Assembly: GCF_002968575.1 (NCBI RefSeq)
Contig: NZ_PVBM01000004.1
Coordinates: forward strand, 1-64,000
Direction: 5' to 3'
Source: Neorhizobium huautlense
GTDB taxonomy: Bacteria; Pseudomonadota; Alphaproteobacteria; Rhizobiales; Rhizobiaceae
DNA: 64,000 bases
Shown: piece by piece, positions 29,449-38,557 of the stretch
How positions within the stretch are numbered: position 1 is the first letter of the stretch
Layout of the letters: the number at the start of each line of letters is the position of its first letter
Position numbers and translations under genes: made by a program
Notes under the pieces: model-generated
What the model was told of the DNA's origin: nothing
Database searches by the model: none
What the model saw: only the letters and a program-made list of their open reading frames with translations

Positions 29449-30248
29449 AACAGCGCACCTCCATGCAACGAGGGGAAAGACGACCAGAGCTTTTTCGTGT
29501 AGTCGTGGCCGGGTGTCTGGAAGATTGCCTCGGCCGCATTTTCCTCCACCAGCCTGCCCGCCAGCATGATGCCGATCCTGTCGCAGAATTGCACCATCAG
29601 GCCGAGGTCATGCGTGATGAACAGGACCGAGAAGCCGAATGTGCGCCGAAGATCGTTGATCCTTTGAAGAATCTCCCGCTGCACGACAACATCGAGGGCG
29701 GTGGTCGGCTCATCCATGATCACCAGCTTGGGATCGAGCGCCATGCAGATGGCGATGACGATGCGCTGGCGCATGCCGCCGGAGAACTGGTGTGGATAAT
29801 CGCGCAGGCGATCAGGGGAAATATCGACGAGCCGCAGCATTTCGGCGGCTCGCTCACGCGCCTGTGCTTTCGTCATCGTCGTATGGCTCATCAAAACATC
29901 GTGGAACTGGTCCCCGATCCGCGATACGGGATTGAGCGAGTTCATGGCGCTCTGAAAGACCATCGCCACTTCACGCCAGCGGAAAGCTGCCAGTGCCTGC
30001 GGGGTCAGATCGAGCACGTCGCGTCCGTTCAAAAGGATCTTGCTCTGCCGGCGGATCAGGGCCGGGGGTTTGTGCAGACGGCTGATGGCAAAGGCTATGG
30101 TGCTCTTGCCACATCCGGATTCTCCTGCAAGGCCGAAGACTTCGCCGGGTGCGATATCAAAGCTCACGTCGTCGACTGCGCGGAAGTCTTTCCTGTCGCC
30201 GATATAGTCGATGGTGAGGTTCTTCACCGAAAGCAGGGGATGGTTCAA
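29445..30248 (-). CDS. Peptide-type ABC importer ATPase, OppD/DppD-like
   Basis: This 267-residue ATPase has Walker A GESGCGKST, signature FSGGMRQRIVIAICMA and Walker B LVIMDEPTTALD. I read the start as TTG at 30248: it overlaps the permease stop (TTGA) and GGGAGGG lies upstream. It ends GHDYTKKLWSSFPSLH, the family's C-terminal region, though somewhat shorter than the usual 320-330 residues of OppD. It forms the ATPase heterodimer with the OppF-like protein. Confidence 0.9.
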   Translation of the reverse strand: MNHPLLSVKNLTIDYIGDRKDFRAVDDVSFDIAPGEVFGLAGESGCGKSTIAFAISRLHKPPALIRRQSKILLNGRDVLDLTPQALAAFRWREVAMVFQSAMNSLNPVSRIGDQFHDVLMSHTTMTKAQARERAAEMLRLVDISPDRLRDYPHQFSGGMRQRIVIAICMALDPKLVIMDEPTTALDVVVQREILQRINDLRRTFGFSVLFITHDLGLMVQFCDRIGIMLAGRLVEENAAEAIFQTPGHDYTKKLWSSFPSLHGGALL

Positions 30249-31135
30249 AGGCGTCCCTCCCCGGACCGGGCAAGCAAGATCCAGCGATCACGCCAATTTC
30301 CCGTGCGAAGCCGCGGATTTGCGACCTCGTCGATTGCAAAGTTGAGGAGCGACATGCCGAGACCTAAAAGAGCCAACGCAAAGCAAGGGATCAGGATTTC
30401 CCACCAGGCGCCGACCGAAAGAGCCGATGCCTTCTGGGCGTTATAGAGCATCGTTCCCCAGGAGATTGCCCTCGGATCGCCCAGACCCAGAAACTCCAGC
30501 GTCGCTTCGGTGATGATTGCGAATATGACGCTGCCGATGAAATTGATCCCGACGATGGAAATCAGGTTCGGGAAAATCTCGAATGTCATGATCCGCCACT
30601 GCGGCTCGCCGATCATCTCCGCCGCCTTGACGAAATCCTTCTGCTTGAGCGACAGCGTTTCCGCCCGCGTGACGCGCGCTCCCCACGCCCAGGAGGTGAG
30701 CCCGAGGATGAGAGCAATCACAAAGGGACTTGCCTGACCGATGAAAGCGGCGAGCACGAGCAAAAGCGGCAGATTTGGCACCACCAGGACCATATTGGTC
30801 AGAAAACTGATGACCTCGTCGGTTTTGCCGCCACGATAGCCGGCGATGATGCCGAGCGCCGTTCCAACAGCGGTGATCAGCAAACCCGCACCGAAGCCCA
30901 CGGCAAGCGATGTGCGGGCTCCATAAAGCAGCCGCGCAAAAACATCCTGGCCAATGCGGGTGGTTCCCATAAGGTGGTTCCACGATGGCGGCTGATGCGG
31001 CCGCCCCACGCGAGCGGAGGGGTCATATTGGGTCAAAAGTGGCGCGGCGATCGCCGCCAACAGGACGAGTACAAGAATGATCGCGCCAACAAGCGCCTTG
31101 CGGTTGCGCAACAGGCCGTCAAGCAGAACCCGCAT
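30245..31135 (-). CDS. Peptide-type ABC importer permease, OppC/DppC-like
   Basis: This 296-residue inner-membrane permease starts with one helix (ALVGAIILVLVLLAAIAAPLL) and then the DppC landmark HLMGTTRIGQDVFARLLYGARTSL. The EAA loop (KAAEMIGEPQWRIMTFEIFPN) contacts the ATPases. The ATG at 31135 lies one base after the OppB-like stop. The GARTSL and WGTMLYNAQ segments are typical of the family. Confidence 0.92.
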   Translation of the reverse strand: MRVLLDGLLRNRKALVGAIILVLVLLAAIAAPLLTQYDPSARVGRPHQPPSWNHLMGTTRIGQDVFARLLYGARTSLAVGFGAGLLITAVGTALGIIAGYRGGKTDEVISFLTNMVLVVPNLPLLLVLAAFIGQASPFVIALILGLTSWAWGARVTRAETLSLKQKDFVKAAEMIGEPQWRIMTFEIFPNLISIVGINFIGSVIFAIITEATLEFLGLGDPRAISWGTMLYNAQKASALSVGAWWEILIPCFALALLGLGMSLLNFAIDEVANPRLRTGNWRDRWILLARSGEGRL

Positions 31136-31136
31136 G

Positions 31137-32117
31137 TCACAAAGCTCCCTTGAGCCGCGGATCAAGCAGGACATAGCTGACGTCGACGATAAAATTCGCG
31201 ATCAGCATGGTTGCCGTCATGATCAGAAGCTGTCCCTGGATCACCGGATAGTCGCGCGCCAGGATTGCCTGATAGAGAATGTTGCCGAGACCCGGATAAT
31301 TGAAGACGACCTCCGTGACGAGCGAACCTCCCAGGATCGTGCCGATCGCGATCGCCAACGAGGAAACGGTCGGCAAAAGCGCGTTGCGCGCCGCGTACCA
31401 GATCATCACGTGATGATCCGACAAGCCCTTGGCGCGTCCCATCACCACATAATCCTCGCCGAGGAGATTGATCATGTTGTTGCGCATCGTTACGGCAAAC
31501 CCGCCGGTTAGCACGGCGCAAAGGGTCACCATGGGGAGAAAGCCGTGGTAGAGGACACTGCCGATATATTGGAGGCTGAAAGCGGGATCGAGACGAGGAT
31601 CGGCGGCATAACCGCTGGGAAACCAGCCAAGGGTGAACCCGAAGACGAAGACTACGATCAGCGAGGTCACCACGGCAGGCACCGAGGTTGCGAAGATCGC
31701 TCCGACAGAAACGATGACATCGAAGGCGCTGCCGCGCCGCCAGGCGGCGAGAACGCCAAGCAAGCTGCCGATCGTGAAACTTATGACCGTTGCGATGCCC
31801 ATCAGGCCCACGGTCCAGACGAGCGCCTGCCCGAGAACCGCCGTAACCGGTGCGGGGAAATATTTGATCGAGCGGCCAAGGTCGCCGGTGAAGATGCTGC
31901 CGAGATAGGTGATATATTGCTGCCAAAGAGGTCCATCGACAAAGCCGAAGGTCAATTTCAACGACTGCAGGCTCTCCGGCGGCAGTTCGGCGCCTGCGCT
32001 GGAGAACATGATCTGCACGGGGTCGCCGGGCATCAGGCGCGGCAGGAAGAAGTTTATGGTCGCCGCCGCGACGAAAGCGGCGAGATAAAATCCCAGCCGG
32101 CGGAACAGGAAAGCCAT
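31137..32117 (-). CDS. Peptide-type ABC importer permease, OppB/DppB-like
   Basis: This 326-residue permease has the N-terminal helix and FFLPRLMPGDPVQIMF motif of DppB, followed by six helices and the EAA loop (GRAKGLSDHHVMIWYAARNALLP). It lies 60 bases after the receptor gene and directly before the OppC-like gene. It forms the membrane channel with the OppC-like protein. Confidence 0.92.
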   Translation of the reverse strand: MAFLFRRLGFYLAAFVAAATINFFLPRLMPGDPVQIMFSSAGAELPPESLQSLKLTFGFVDGPLWQQYITYLGSIFTGDLGRSIKYFPAPVTAVLGQALVWTVGLMGIATVISFTIGSLLGVLAAWRRGSAFDVIVSVGAIFATSVPAVVTSLIVVFVFGFTLGWFPSGYAADPRLDPAFSLQYIGSVLYHGFLPMVTLCAVLTGGFAVTMRNNMINLLGEDYVVMGRAKGLSDHHVMIWYAARNALLPTVSSLAIAIGTILGGSLVTEVVFNYPGLGNILYQAILARDYPVIQGQLLIMTATMLIANFIVDVSYVLLDPRLKGAL

Positions 32118-32177
32118 GTGAACTCCCTCTAAGACGAGGCGGCGCGGAACACGCCGCCTGCCAAAATCATCCCACCT

Positions 32178-33827
32178 TTATTGGGCCGGCCTCAGCGCCA
32201 GCAGATGCAGCAGACGCGCCGGATTGGTGCGTGAGATAGAGGGATTGACGAACGGTTTTTCCTTCGTCGACCAACCTGTGAAGCGCTTGGTGTTGTACTG
32301 ATACCAGTTGGGGTTGTTGAACACCGGGATCATTGGCATGTTTTCGGCAACGATCCGCTGCGCCTTGTTCATCGCTTCCTTTTGTTTTGAAAGATCGGCG
32401 GTGTGGGTAAATTCCGTGACGAGCTTCTCTACCTCGGGATTGAACCAGCGCTGCGCGGTGAAGCGGGTCTTGCCCTTGTCCGATGCGCTGAATGCGCGCT
32501 TGTACGGATAGTAGGGCGAGGCGGAGGCCGGGAGGCTGTTGATCGCCGCATCGAACTTGCCGCCGATAAGGCTGGAGGTCCAGACAGCCTCTTCCGGTGT
32601 TTCGATCTTCGCACCGATGCCGACCGCCTGCATGCCCTCGATGGCGATGTTGACCGTGTCAACCCAGTCGGTCCAGGAATTGGGAACGATGATGGAAAAA
32701 GAGATCTTCGAACCGTCCGGATTGTCCCGGAAACCGTCGCCATCCTTGTCCTTGTATCCGGCCTCATCGAGCAGAGCCTTGGCGGCTTCGGCGTCATATT
32801 TGGCATATTTGCCGAAATCGGCCTGGACGGACGGGTCTGCCCAGCTCTTGTAGAGCTCACCCATCAGACCAGGGTCTTCGTTCAGCGTCGGATAGCCGTA
32901 GCCTGCTATGTCGATCATCGTCGAGCGGTCGAGCGCCATGGAGGCCGCGCGGCGGAATTTGACGTCATTGAAGGCCTTCTTGTTGTTCTCGTTGGCGGTT
33001 TCCAGATTGAACAGGAAAGCAACCATGCTGCTTGGGGAATACCAGTAGTGGTAATGTTCAGGATCCTTGGCCACATAGACGTTTTCGACATCAGGAATGA
33101 AGGACACGCCCCAATCAAGCGTCCCGTCCGCCGTCGCCGTCAGGATCTGGTTGTTGTCCGCAAGCTGGGGGAAGCGCAGGCAATCTACCTTGAGGCGCTC
33201 CGCCTCCCAATAATGAGGATTGCGGCATTGATCATAGGTCTGGCCCGTAAATCGAGGGATCTCGGTCATCGGGCCGCTGCCGACAGGGGTCTCGTTGGCA
33301 AACGTTACGGGATCAGCAATGTCCTTCCACACATGTTCCGGCACAATGGGAAGCTGAGAAAGCTGCTCGGCTGCAAGGGAACTGGGATTGGCAAGCGTGA
33401 ACCGGACCGTTTGCGGATCGACGATCTCCACGCCGGTAATGAAAGTCCAGATGCTGACGAAATCGAGGGCTGGGAACTTCTTCAGATAGTCATAGGTGAA
33501 TTTGACGTCGGCCGAGGTAAGCGGCTTTCCGTCCGACCATTTGAGGTTCGGCCTTAGATTGAAATCGATGCTCTTGAGGTCGTCGGCCAGCTTGAAGCTT
33601 TCAGCCAGCCGGAAGATCGGCTTGTTGCTGTCGAAGCGATTGAAGACCACCAGAGGCTCGTAGACGAAATCCAGCGTGCTTTGACGCGCGGAGGTCTGAT
33701 TAAACGGATTGAAGTTGCGCACCCAGGTTGTGGCCGGTTCGATATTCGCCGTCAGCACGGTTTGCGCCATCACCGGCGCCGAAACCAGCGCCAGGGCTGT
33801 TGCGGCGGCAAGAACAACTTTATTCAT
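32178..33827 (-). CDS. Peptide-type ABC importer receptor (SBP family 5)
   Basis: This 549-residue receptor has a Sec signal (MNKVVLAAATALALVSAPVMA) and a mature start at QTVLTANIEP. The family 5 pattern is clear: FVYEPLVVF, LRPNLKWSDGKPLTSADVKFTYDYL, LVVPEHVW-like and FRRAASMALDRSTM. Family 5 receptors bind di- and oligopeptides, but also cello- or chito-oligosaccharides. The neighbouring NagZ-like glycosidase argues for an amino-sugar oligosaccharide or muropeptide. AGGGGAACG lies before the ATG at 33827. Confidence 0.88.
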   Translation of the reverse strand: MNKVVLAAATALALVSAPVMAQTVLTANIEPATTWVRNFNPFNQTSARQSTLDFVYEPLVVFNRFDSNKPIFRLAESFKLADDLKSIDFNLRPNLKWSDGKPLTSADVKFTYDYLKKFPALDFVSIWTFITGVEIVDPQTVRFTLANPSSLAAEQLSQLPIVPEHVWKDIADPVTFANETPVGSGPMTEIPRFTGQTYDQCRNPHYWEAERLKVDCLRFPQLADNNQILTATADGTLDWGVSFIPDVENVYVAKDPEHYHYWYSPSSMVAFLFNLETANENNKKAFNDVKFRRAASMALDRSTMIDIAGYGYPTLNEDPGLMGELYKSWADPSVQADFGKYAKYDAEAAKALLDEAGYKDKDGDGFRDNPDGSKISFSIIVPNSWTDWVDTVNIAIEGMQAVGIGAKIETPEEAVWTSSLIGGKFDAAINSLPASASPYYPYKRAFSASDKGKTRFTAQRWFNPEVEKLVTEFTHTADLSKQKEAMNKAQRIVAENMPMIPVFNNPNWYQYNTKRFTGWSTKEKPFVNPSISRTNPARLLHLLALRPAQ

Positions 33828-33865
33828 CTCGTTCCCCTTTGTTGATTTTTGGCTCGACGTGCCGT

Positions 33866-34888
33866 TCACGCGACAAATGTACCTTGGAAAAGCTCTTCCA
33901 CCTCCGCGTGAGCGGCACGATAATCGATCTTGAGATTGCCGAGACGGGCTCTGCCGGCGGCGATCCGCGTCTGAGCGGCATCCGTCAGCGGTCGGGCCGC
34001 CCTGGCTGCTGCCTCGCTTTCGGGAATGTCGCCGTGGCTGTGCAAGGCGATATCGAAACCGGCATCGAGCACCTGCCTGACCCGCTCGGGCAAGCTGCCG
34101 CGCAGCGATTCCATGAAAATGCAGTCGGAAATCAATACGCCCTCGTACCCCATGTCCCGGCGGATGACGTCATGCATCACCGGCGAGACAGAAGCAGGCA
34201 GTTCCTTGTCGTAAGCGGAGAAGACGACATGGGCGACCATGGCCCAGGGCGTATCCTTCAAGGCGACGAACGGCCTGAAATCGGTGGCCTGCAGCGTCTC
34301 GGCCGAGGCATCCACCACGGGCCGTTCCTTGTGCGAATCCAGCGTGGCCCGGCCGTGACCCGGAATATGCTTCATTACGGGGAGACAGCCCGTTTCCATC
34401 AAACCGTCCACGACCTCGCGGCCGAGGGCCGCAACGAGATCGGGATCTGCGCCGAACGAACGCTCACCGATGACATCGCTCGTCGTTGGAAAGACAAGGT
34501 CGAGAACAGGTGAGCATCCGCTTGAAAGGCCAAGCTCGGTCATCATTGCCCCCATGGCACGGGATGACAAACGAAGGGCGCGCTTTCCGCGATCAAGATC
34601 CCTGCGGGCAAGCTCCGCAAATTGCGCAAAACTTCTGAATCGCGGCCATGGCCCCGCATCGAGATGCTGCACTCGGCCGCCTTCCTGGTCGGTAAAAACC
34701 GGCGCATCCTCACGACCGACCGCCTCGCGGAAACGCCCGATCAAACGCTTGGCCTGATCCGGGCTCTTCAAGTTGCGGCGCCCGACAAAAAGCCCAAGGG
34801 GATTGGTATCCCGAAAGAGGGCGAATTCCTCGTCCGACAGTATCGGGTTCGGCAAGCCGACGAATAGAGCGAGCGGGGTTTTGGACAC
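33866..34888 (-). CDS. Glycoside hydrolase family 3 beta-N-acetylhexosaminidase, NagZ-like
   Basis: This 340-residue GH3 enzyme has the NagZ hallmarks: FTDQEGGRVQHL, then KHIPGHGRATLDSHKERP, which contains the His/Asp pair that assists catalysis, and LISDCIFMESL near the nucleophile aspartate. NagZ removes N-acetylglucosamine from muropeptides or chito-oligosaccharides. No signal peptide is present, so it acts in the cytoplasm on imported substrate. Start is GTG with GGGAGG seven bases upstream. It sits between the acetyltransferase gene and the receptor gene in the transporter operon. Confidence 0.87.
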   Translation of the reverse strand: MSKTPLALFVGLPNPILSDEEFALFRDTNPLGLFVGRRNLKSPDQAKRLIGRFREAVGREDAPVFTDQEGGRVQHLDAGPWPRFRSFAQFAELARRDLDRGKRALRLSSRAMGAMMTELGLSSGCSPVLDLVFPTTSDVIGERSFGADPDLVAALGREVVDGLMETGCLPVMKHIPGHGRATLDSHKERPVVDASAETLQATDFRPFVALKDTPWAMVAHVVFSAYDKELPASVSPVMHDVIRRDMGYEGVLISDCIFMESLRGSLPERVRQVLDAGFDIALHSHGDIPESEAAARAARPLTDAAQTRIAAGRARLGNLKIDYRAAHAEVEELFQGTFVA

Positions 34889-34910
34889 GTGGGAGCCTCC
34901 CGATGGGTTT

Positions 34911-35396
34911 CTATGTCTTGGTTGTGGTTCTAAGCATTCCCTCGTAGATCCCTTTGTCGGATGCAGGGATCACGATCGCGCCCGCGCTGCGGACGTAGAA
35001 GTCCACAGGTCCTGCGTCGCCGACAAACGCATAGGCATGCCCAAGCGTCTTCAGGGCCTGCAGGCAGGCGGCGAGAAGCGCAATACCGATCCCTTTGCCT
35101 CGGGCCTCCGGGGCAACCCCTGTCGGACCGAAAAAGCCACGGGCCGTCACGTCGTAACAGGCAAACCCCTGGAGACCGGCGTCATCGACGGCGATCAGGC
35201 AGCCGACGGGCTGGCGTGAAAATGCGACCACCACCTCGCTTGCCCAATTCTCGCTGAACCGCGTAAGGACCCAGTCCCGGACAATATGCAATTCGGGCGC
35301 AAGAGGTGGGCGAATGGTCACGCCGGGCGGCGCCACGGCTTGGGATAGAAGCTCATCGAATTTACTGGAATATAGGCTGACAAGCAGATCCGGCAC
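34911..35396 (-). CDS. GNAT-family N-acetyltransferase
   Basis: This 161-residue protein shows the GNAT acetyl-CoA motif A, FFGPTGVAPEARGKGIGIALL (the pyrophosphate-binding R-GKG-G), and a following beta strand (HAYAFVGDAGPVDFYVRSAGA). It probably acetylates an amine such as an amino sugar or peptide product of the operon; the substrate is unknown. GTG start at 35396 with AGGAG upstream. First gene of the operon running to 28534. Confidence 0.8.
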   Translation of the reverse strand: MPDLLVSLYSSKFDELLSQAVAPPGVTIRPPLAPELHIVRDWVLTRFSENWASEVVVAFSRQPVGCLIAVDDAGLQGFACYDVTARGFFGPTGVAPEARGKGIGIALLAACLQALKTLGHAYAFVGDAGPVDFYVRSAGAIVIPASDKGIYEGMLRTTTKT

Positions 35397-35408
35397 CCGT
35401 TGCTCCTG

Positions 35409-35430
35409 ATATTACATTATAATGTAATAT
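35409..35430. promoter_or_regulatory. Perfect 22-base palindrome between acetyltransferase operon and kynA
   Basis: The half-site ATATTACATTA is followed immediately by its exact complement. The centre contains TATAAT on both strands. It lies 13 bases upstream of the acetyltransferase GTG and about 150 bases upstream of the kynA ATG. This is the form of a dimeric repressor site that could cover divergent promoters. The binding protein is unknown. Confidence 0.6.
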
Positions 35431-35578
35431 GTATTGCTCTAGTGTTATAGTAGGAGCAATCTTGCGGTTCTTGTCAACGGTCAATTTTAAAGGACCGCAT
35501 CAGCTGCGGAGGGACGGGCTTCCCAAGTTAACGCGAAGAGGGCAGCATGACGGGGCGAGGCAATGGGTGGAGAGAACA

Positions 35579-36418
35579 ATGAACTTGAAACCATACAACC
35601 CTGCCGAGGACGGTGCGGAAATGTCCTTCGGCGATCGCATGTCCTATTCCGACTACCTTCATCTCGAAGGGATTCTTAACGCCCAGAAACCCCTCTCCGA
35701 CGCGCATGATGAGCTCCTTTTCATCATACAGCATCAGACTTCGGAGCTTTGGATGAAGCTCGCTATCCATGAAATAGCATCCGCTATGACTGCTATTCGA
35801 GCCGACAATCCACAGCCGGCGTTCAAGATGCTGTCGCGGGTGGCTCGCATCTTTGAACAGCTCAACAATGCCTGGGATGTGCTGCGCACGATGACGCCAA
35901 GCGAATATACCGAATTTCGTGCCTCACTCGGCAAATCTTCCGGTTTCCAATCCTATCAATATCGCGCCATCGAGTTCCTGGCCGGCAACCGCAATCAAAC
36001 GATGCTTGGCCCGCATACCCATCGTGCCGACATCATGACCATGCTGGAAGAGATTTTGGCGAAGCCGAGCCTCTATGACGAGGCTCTGATGCTGCTCGCA
36101 CGACGCGGTTTCGATGTCGGGGAGGACGCCAATCGCGGCGACTGGCGGTCGGCCCGCAAGCCGAGCGAGAAGGTCCTTGATGCCTGGGAGCAGATATATC
36201 TTGCGCCAGAACGATATTGGGAACTTTACGAATTGGCGGAGAAACTGGTCGACTTCGAAGACTATTTTCGCCGTTGGCGCTTCAATCACGTCACGACGGT
36301 GGAGCGGGTCATCGGTTTCAAGCGCGGCACCGGCGGTACCTCCGGCACGCAATATCTAAAGAAGATGCTCGAGATCGAGCTTTTTCCGGAGCTTTGGCGG
36401 GTGCGGACGGTTCTTTGA
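35579..36418 (+). CDS. kynA: Tryptophan 2,3-dioxygenase
   Basis: This 279-residue heme enzyme opens the indole ring of tryptophan to N-formylkynurenine, the first step of the kynurenine pathway. Family motifs are present throughout: [39 protein letters not shown], and the C-terminal [20 protein letters not shown] containing the heme-ligand histidine, then [13 protein letters not shown]. The ATG at 35579 has GGAGAGAAC upstream. The kynurenine formamidase and kynureninase genes are not adjacent. An AraC regulator follows 14 bases downstream on the same strand, probably cotranscribed. Confidence 0.95.
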   Translation: MNLKPYNPAEDGAEMSFGDRMSYSDYLHLEGILNAQKPLSDAHDELLFIIQHQTSELWMKLAIHEIASAMTAIRADNPQPAFKMLSRVARIFEQLNNAWDVLRTMTPSEYTEFRASLGKSSGFQSYQYRAIEFLAGNRNQTMLGPHTHRADIMTMLEEILAKPSLYDEALMLLARRGFDVGEDANRGDWRSARKPSEKVLDAWEQIYLAPERYWELYELAEKLVDFEDYFRRWRFNHVTTVERVIGFKRGTGGTSGTQYLKKMLEIELFPELWRVRTVL

Positions 36419-36432
36419 TCGAGAGGACCGGG

Positions 36433-37251
36433 ATGAAGAGTATGCAGGCGAAGCGGCGACACCAATTCGAGATATTGAAATGTCGCACTGTCGGCGTGCA
36501 GGCGGTCGCGGCGCGATCGGACCGGCAGTTTGCCCGCCACACCCATGATCAATTCGGAATCGGCATCATCAGGGATGGCGCTCAGAAATCGGCAAGTGGC
36601 CGCGGCCCTGTCGAAGCTGGACCGGGTGACGTCATCACCGTCAACCCGGGTGAAGTGCACGACGGCGCGCCGATTGGCGATGCCGGCCGTTTCTGGCAGA
36701 TGCTCTATTTCGATCCGGCTGTCGTCGCGAGCGCTGTTGCGGACATCCGGCAAAGCAGCGAGGGAGGTTTCGAATTCTCCGATCCGGTCATTTCCAAGCC
36801 GCTGCTCGCAGGAAATGTGCGGCGGCTCTTTTCGGCAATGACAAGCCGCGAAACCGGCGCTGATGTGAATAGCCAGGAATTGCTGCTGACCTTATTGGCT
36901 GATTTGGTCGATGTGCCGATTAAGCCGATGTCGGTTGCAAAGGAAATCGAGGTGGCGCGGGAGCGGATCGATGATTGTCCGGCGGCTTCCGTCTCACTCT
37001 CCGAGCTTGCGGGTCTGGCAGAGATGAGCCAGTTCCAGTTGTTGAGAGCTTTTCGACGGGCTACTGGGCTTACGCCGCATGCCTATCTCATCCAGCGCCG
37101 AATTCAGCTCGCCCGCAAGATGATTGCCACCGGCACCGGCCTTGCCGAAGCCGCACTCGCCAGCGGCTTCGCGGATCAGAGCCATATGACCCGAATCTTC
37201 ACGAGAAGCTACGGCCTCTCTCCTCACCAGTTTGCGCGCGCGCTTCGCTGA
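36433..37251 (+). CDS. AraC-family transcriptional regulator
   Basis: This 272-residue regulator has a cupin-like N-terminal half (FARHTHDQFGIGIIRDGAQK, then GDVITVNPGEVHDGAPI) and a C-terminal AraC DNA-binding domain (LAGLAEMSQFQLLRAFRRAT, then AALASGFADQSHMTRIFTRS). The ATG at 36433 follows GAGAGGACCGGG; longer readings overlap kynA out of frame. Position after kynA suggests it regulates tryptophan catabolism, but the effector is unknown. It converges on the operon ending at 37252. Confidence 0.85.
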   Translation: MKSMQAKRRHQFEILKCRTVGVQAVAARSDRQFARHTHDQFGIGIIRDGAQKSASGRGPVEAGPGDVITVNPGEVHDGAPIGDAGRFWQMLYFDPAVVASAVADIRQSSEGGFEFSDPVISKPLLAGNVRRLFSAMTSRETGADVNSQELLLTLLADLVDVPIKPMSVAKEIEVARERIDDCPAASVSLSELAGLAEMSQFQLLRAFRRATGLTPHAYLIQRRIQLARKMIATGTGLAEAALASGFADQSHMTRIFTRSYGLSPHQFARALR

Positions 37252-37575
37252 TCAACTCGGCGCGAGATCGAAGACGTGGTGGTGGATATGCCCATCGAAC
37301 ATCTCCATCAGACCTTTGGTCATCTCGCGGCTTTCGTATCGAACCGGCGACTGAAGTGCCGCTGCGAGCGCTTCGCGGCTTTCATACATGGTGGAAAGCA
37401 CCATCGGATAGCGTGGCGCGCCCTCATCGCGCTCGATATTGTAGAGCACGCGCACTTCCTTGACGCCTGGGAAAGCCAGCCACATCGGCATCAGTTTTTC
37501 CGCGACATAGGCTTTGAAACAATCTTCCTTGCCGGCATGGACGGCGCCTTCGAAAAAGGCCTGTCGAACGATCAT
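37252..37575 (-). CDS. Small dimeric alpha/beta-barrel-like protein
   Basis: This 107-residue protein has a beta-alpha-beta-beta pattern (KEDCFKAYVAEKLMPMWLAFPG, VKEVRVLYN, PMVLSTMYESREALAAALQS) resembling the EthD/antibiotic-monooxygenase superfamily of small dimeric barrels. Assignment is by pattern only. A histidine cluster, GHIHHHVFD, lies near the C-terminus. It ends the importer/dehydrogenase operon, 14 bases after the dehydrogenase gene, and so probably acts on the same compound. Confidence 0.65.
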   Translation of the reverse strand: MIVRQAFFEGAVHAGKEDCFKAYVAEKLMPMWLAFPGVKEVRVLYNIERDEGAPRYPMVLSTMYESREALAAALQSPVRYESREMTKGLMEMFDGHIHHHVFDLAPS

Positions 37576-37589
37576 CGATTTTGTCCCAC

Positions 37590-38525
37590 TCAGTTGACCG
37601 TGGTCGGCGGCTTTTCGCCGGCGAAATGGGCGGCGATATTGGCGAGCACCAATTCACCCATAGCTACGCGCGTCTCCACCGTTGCGCTGCCCTGATGGGG
37701 CATCAGCACGGTGTTTGGCGCAGAGAAGAACTCTTCCCGGATGTTGGGTTCATTGACGAAAACGTCGAGGCCGGCCCCAGCGATCGTTCCGCCATTAAGG
37801 GCGGCAAGCAACGCATCCTCGTCGACGACCGTGCCGCGGGCGATATTGATCAGCAGCCCGTTCGGCCCGAGCGCCTTCAGCACTTCGGCATCGACGATGT
37901 CACGGGTTTCGGCGGTCGCCGCGATGATCACGCAGAGCACGTCGCTGTCTTCCGCAAGCGCCACAGGCGAAGCGCAGGACTTCCAGGCGGTGTCCTTGAC
38001 CGGCGACCGGTTCCAGTAGCGCACCGACATGCCGAAAGCTTCCGCACGGCGACCGAACGCCTTGCCGATCTGGCCGAGGCCCAGGATTCCGACCCGTTTG
38101 CCCTTGGGGCTGTGGCCAAGCGGAAACGGCTCTTTGCCCCAGCGGCCTTCGCGCACAAAGGCGTCACCCCTGGCGACGTGGCGAAGCGCCGCGAGCATCA
38201 GGGCAATGCCCGTATCCGCCACGTCATCGGTCAGCACGCCGGGCGTCGTGGTGACGTCGATATTGCGGCTGCGTGCGAAACCAAGATCCACCTTGTCGGT
38301 TCCGACGCCGTTGATGGCAATCACCCCGAGAGCCGGCAGCCTTTCGATCCATTCGTTGGTGATGCCGGTGCCGCCGCCGGTCGCGACTGCCTTGATTCTC
38401 GGCAGGGCAGCTTCGAGCGATGTCTTCTGGTTCGGGTCGTACATCCGGTGCACGGTATAGGCAGCGTCGAGCTTGTCCTCGATAAACTGCATCATCGGTT
38501 CCACGAGAAGGATGTCTGGTTTCAC
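37590..38525 (-). CDS. D-isomer-specific 2-hydroxyacid dehydrogenase
   Basis: This 311-residue NAD(P)-dependent enzyme has the Rossmann motif GILGLGQIGKAFGRRAEAFG, the catalytic arginine in LLINIARGTVVDEDAL, a catalytic glutamate in VNEPNIREEFF and histidine in LMPHQGSATVE. It resembles glyoxylate/hydroxypyruvate reductases. It lies 32 bases after the transporter ATPase gene on the same strand, so it may reduce or oxidise the imported acid. The substrate is not determined by sequence. Confidence 0.88.
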   Translation of the reverse strand: MKPDILLVEPMMQFIEDKLDAAYTVHRMYDPNQKTSLEAALPRIKAVATGGGTGITNEWIERLPALGVIAINGVGTDKVDLGFARSRNIDVTTTPGVLTDDVADTGIALMLAALRHVARGDAFVREGRWGKEPFPLGHSPKGKRVGILGLGQIGKAFGRRAEAFGMSVRYWNRSPVKDTAWKSCASPVALAEDSDVLCVIIAATAETRDIVDAEVLKALGPNGLLINIARGTVVDEDALLAALNGGTIAGAGLDVFVNEPNIREEFFSAPNTVLMPHQGSATVETRVAMGELVLANIAAHFAGEKPPTTVN

Positions 38526-38557
38526 GTCGGAAACTCCATGGTTTAAGTGGATGACGG

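Noticed and set aside
35400..35459. Outer inverted repeat TTGCTCCT ... AGGAGCAA around the 22-base palindrome
   Set aside because: The left arm is the acetyltransferase ribosome site read on the other strand, so the symmetry is likely coincidental.
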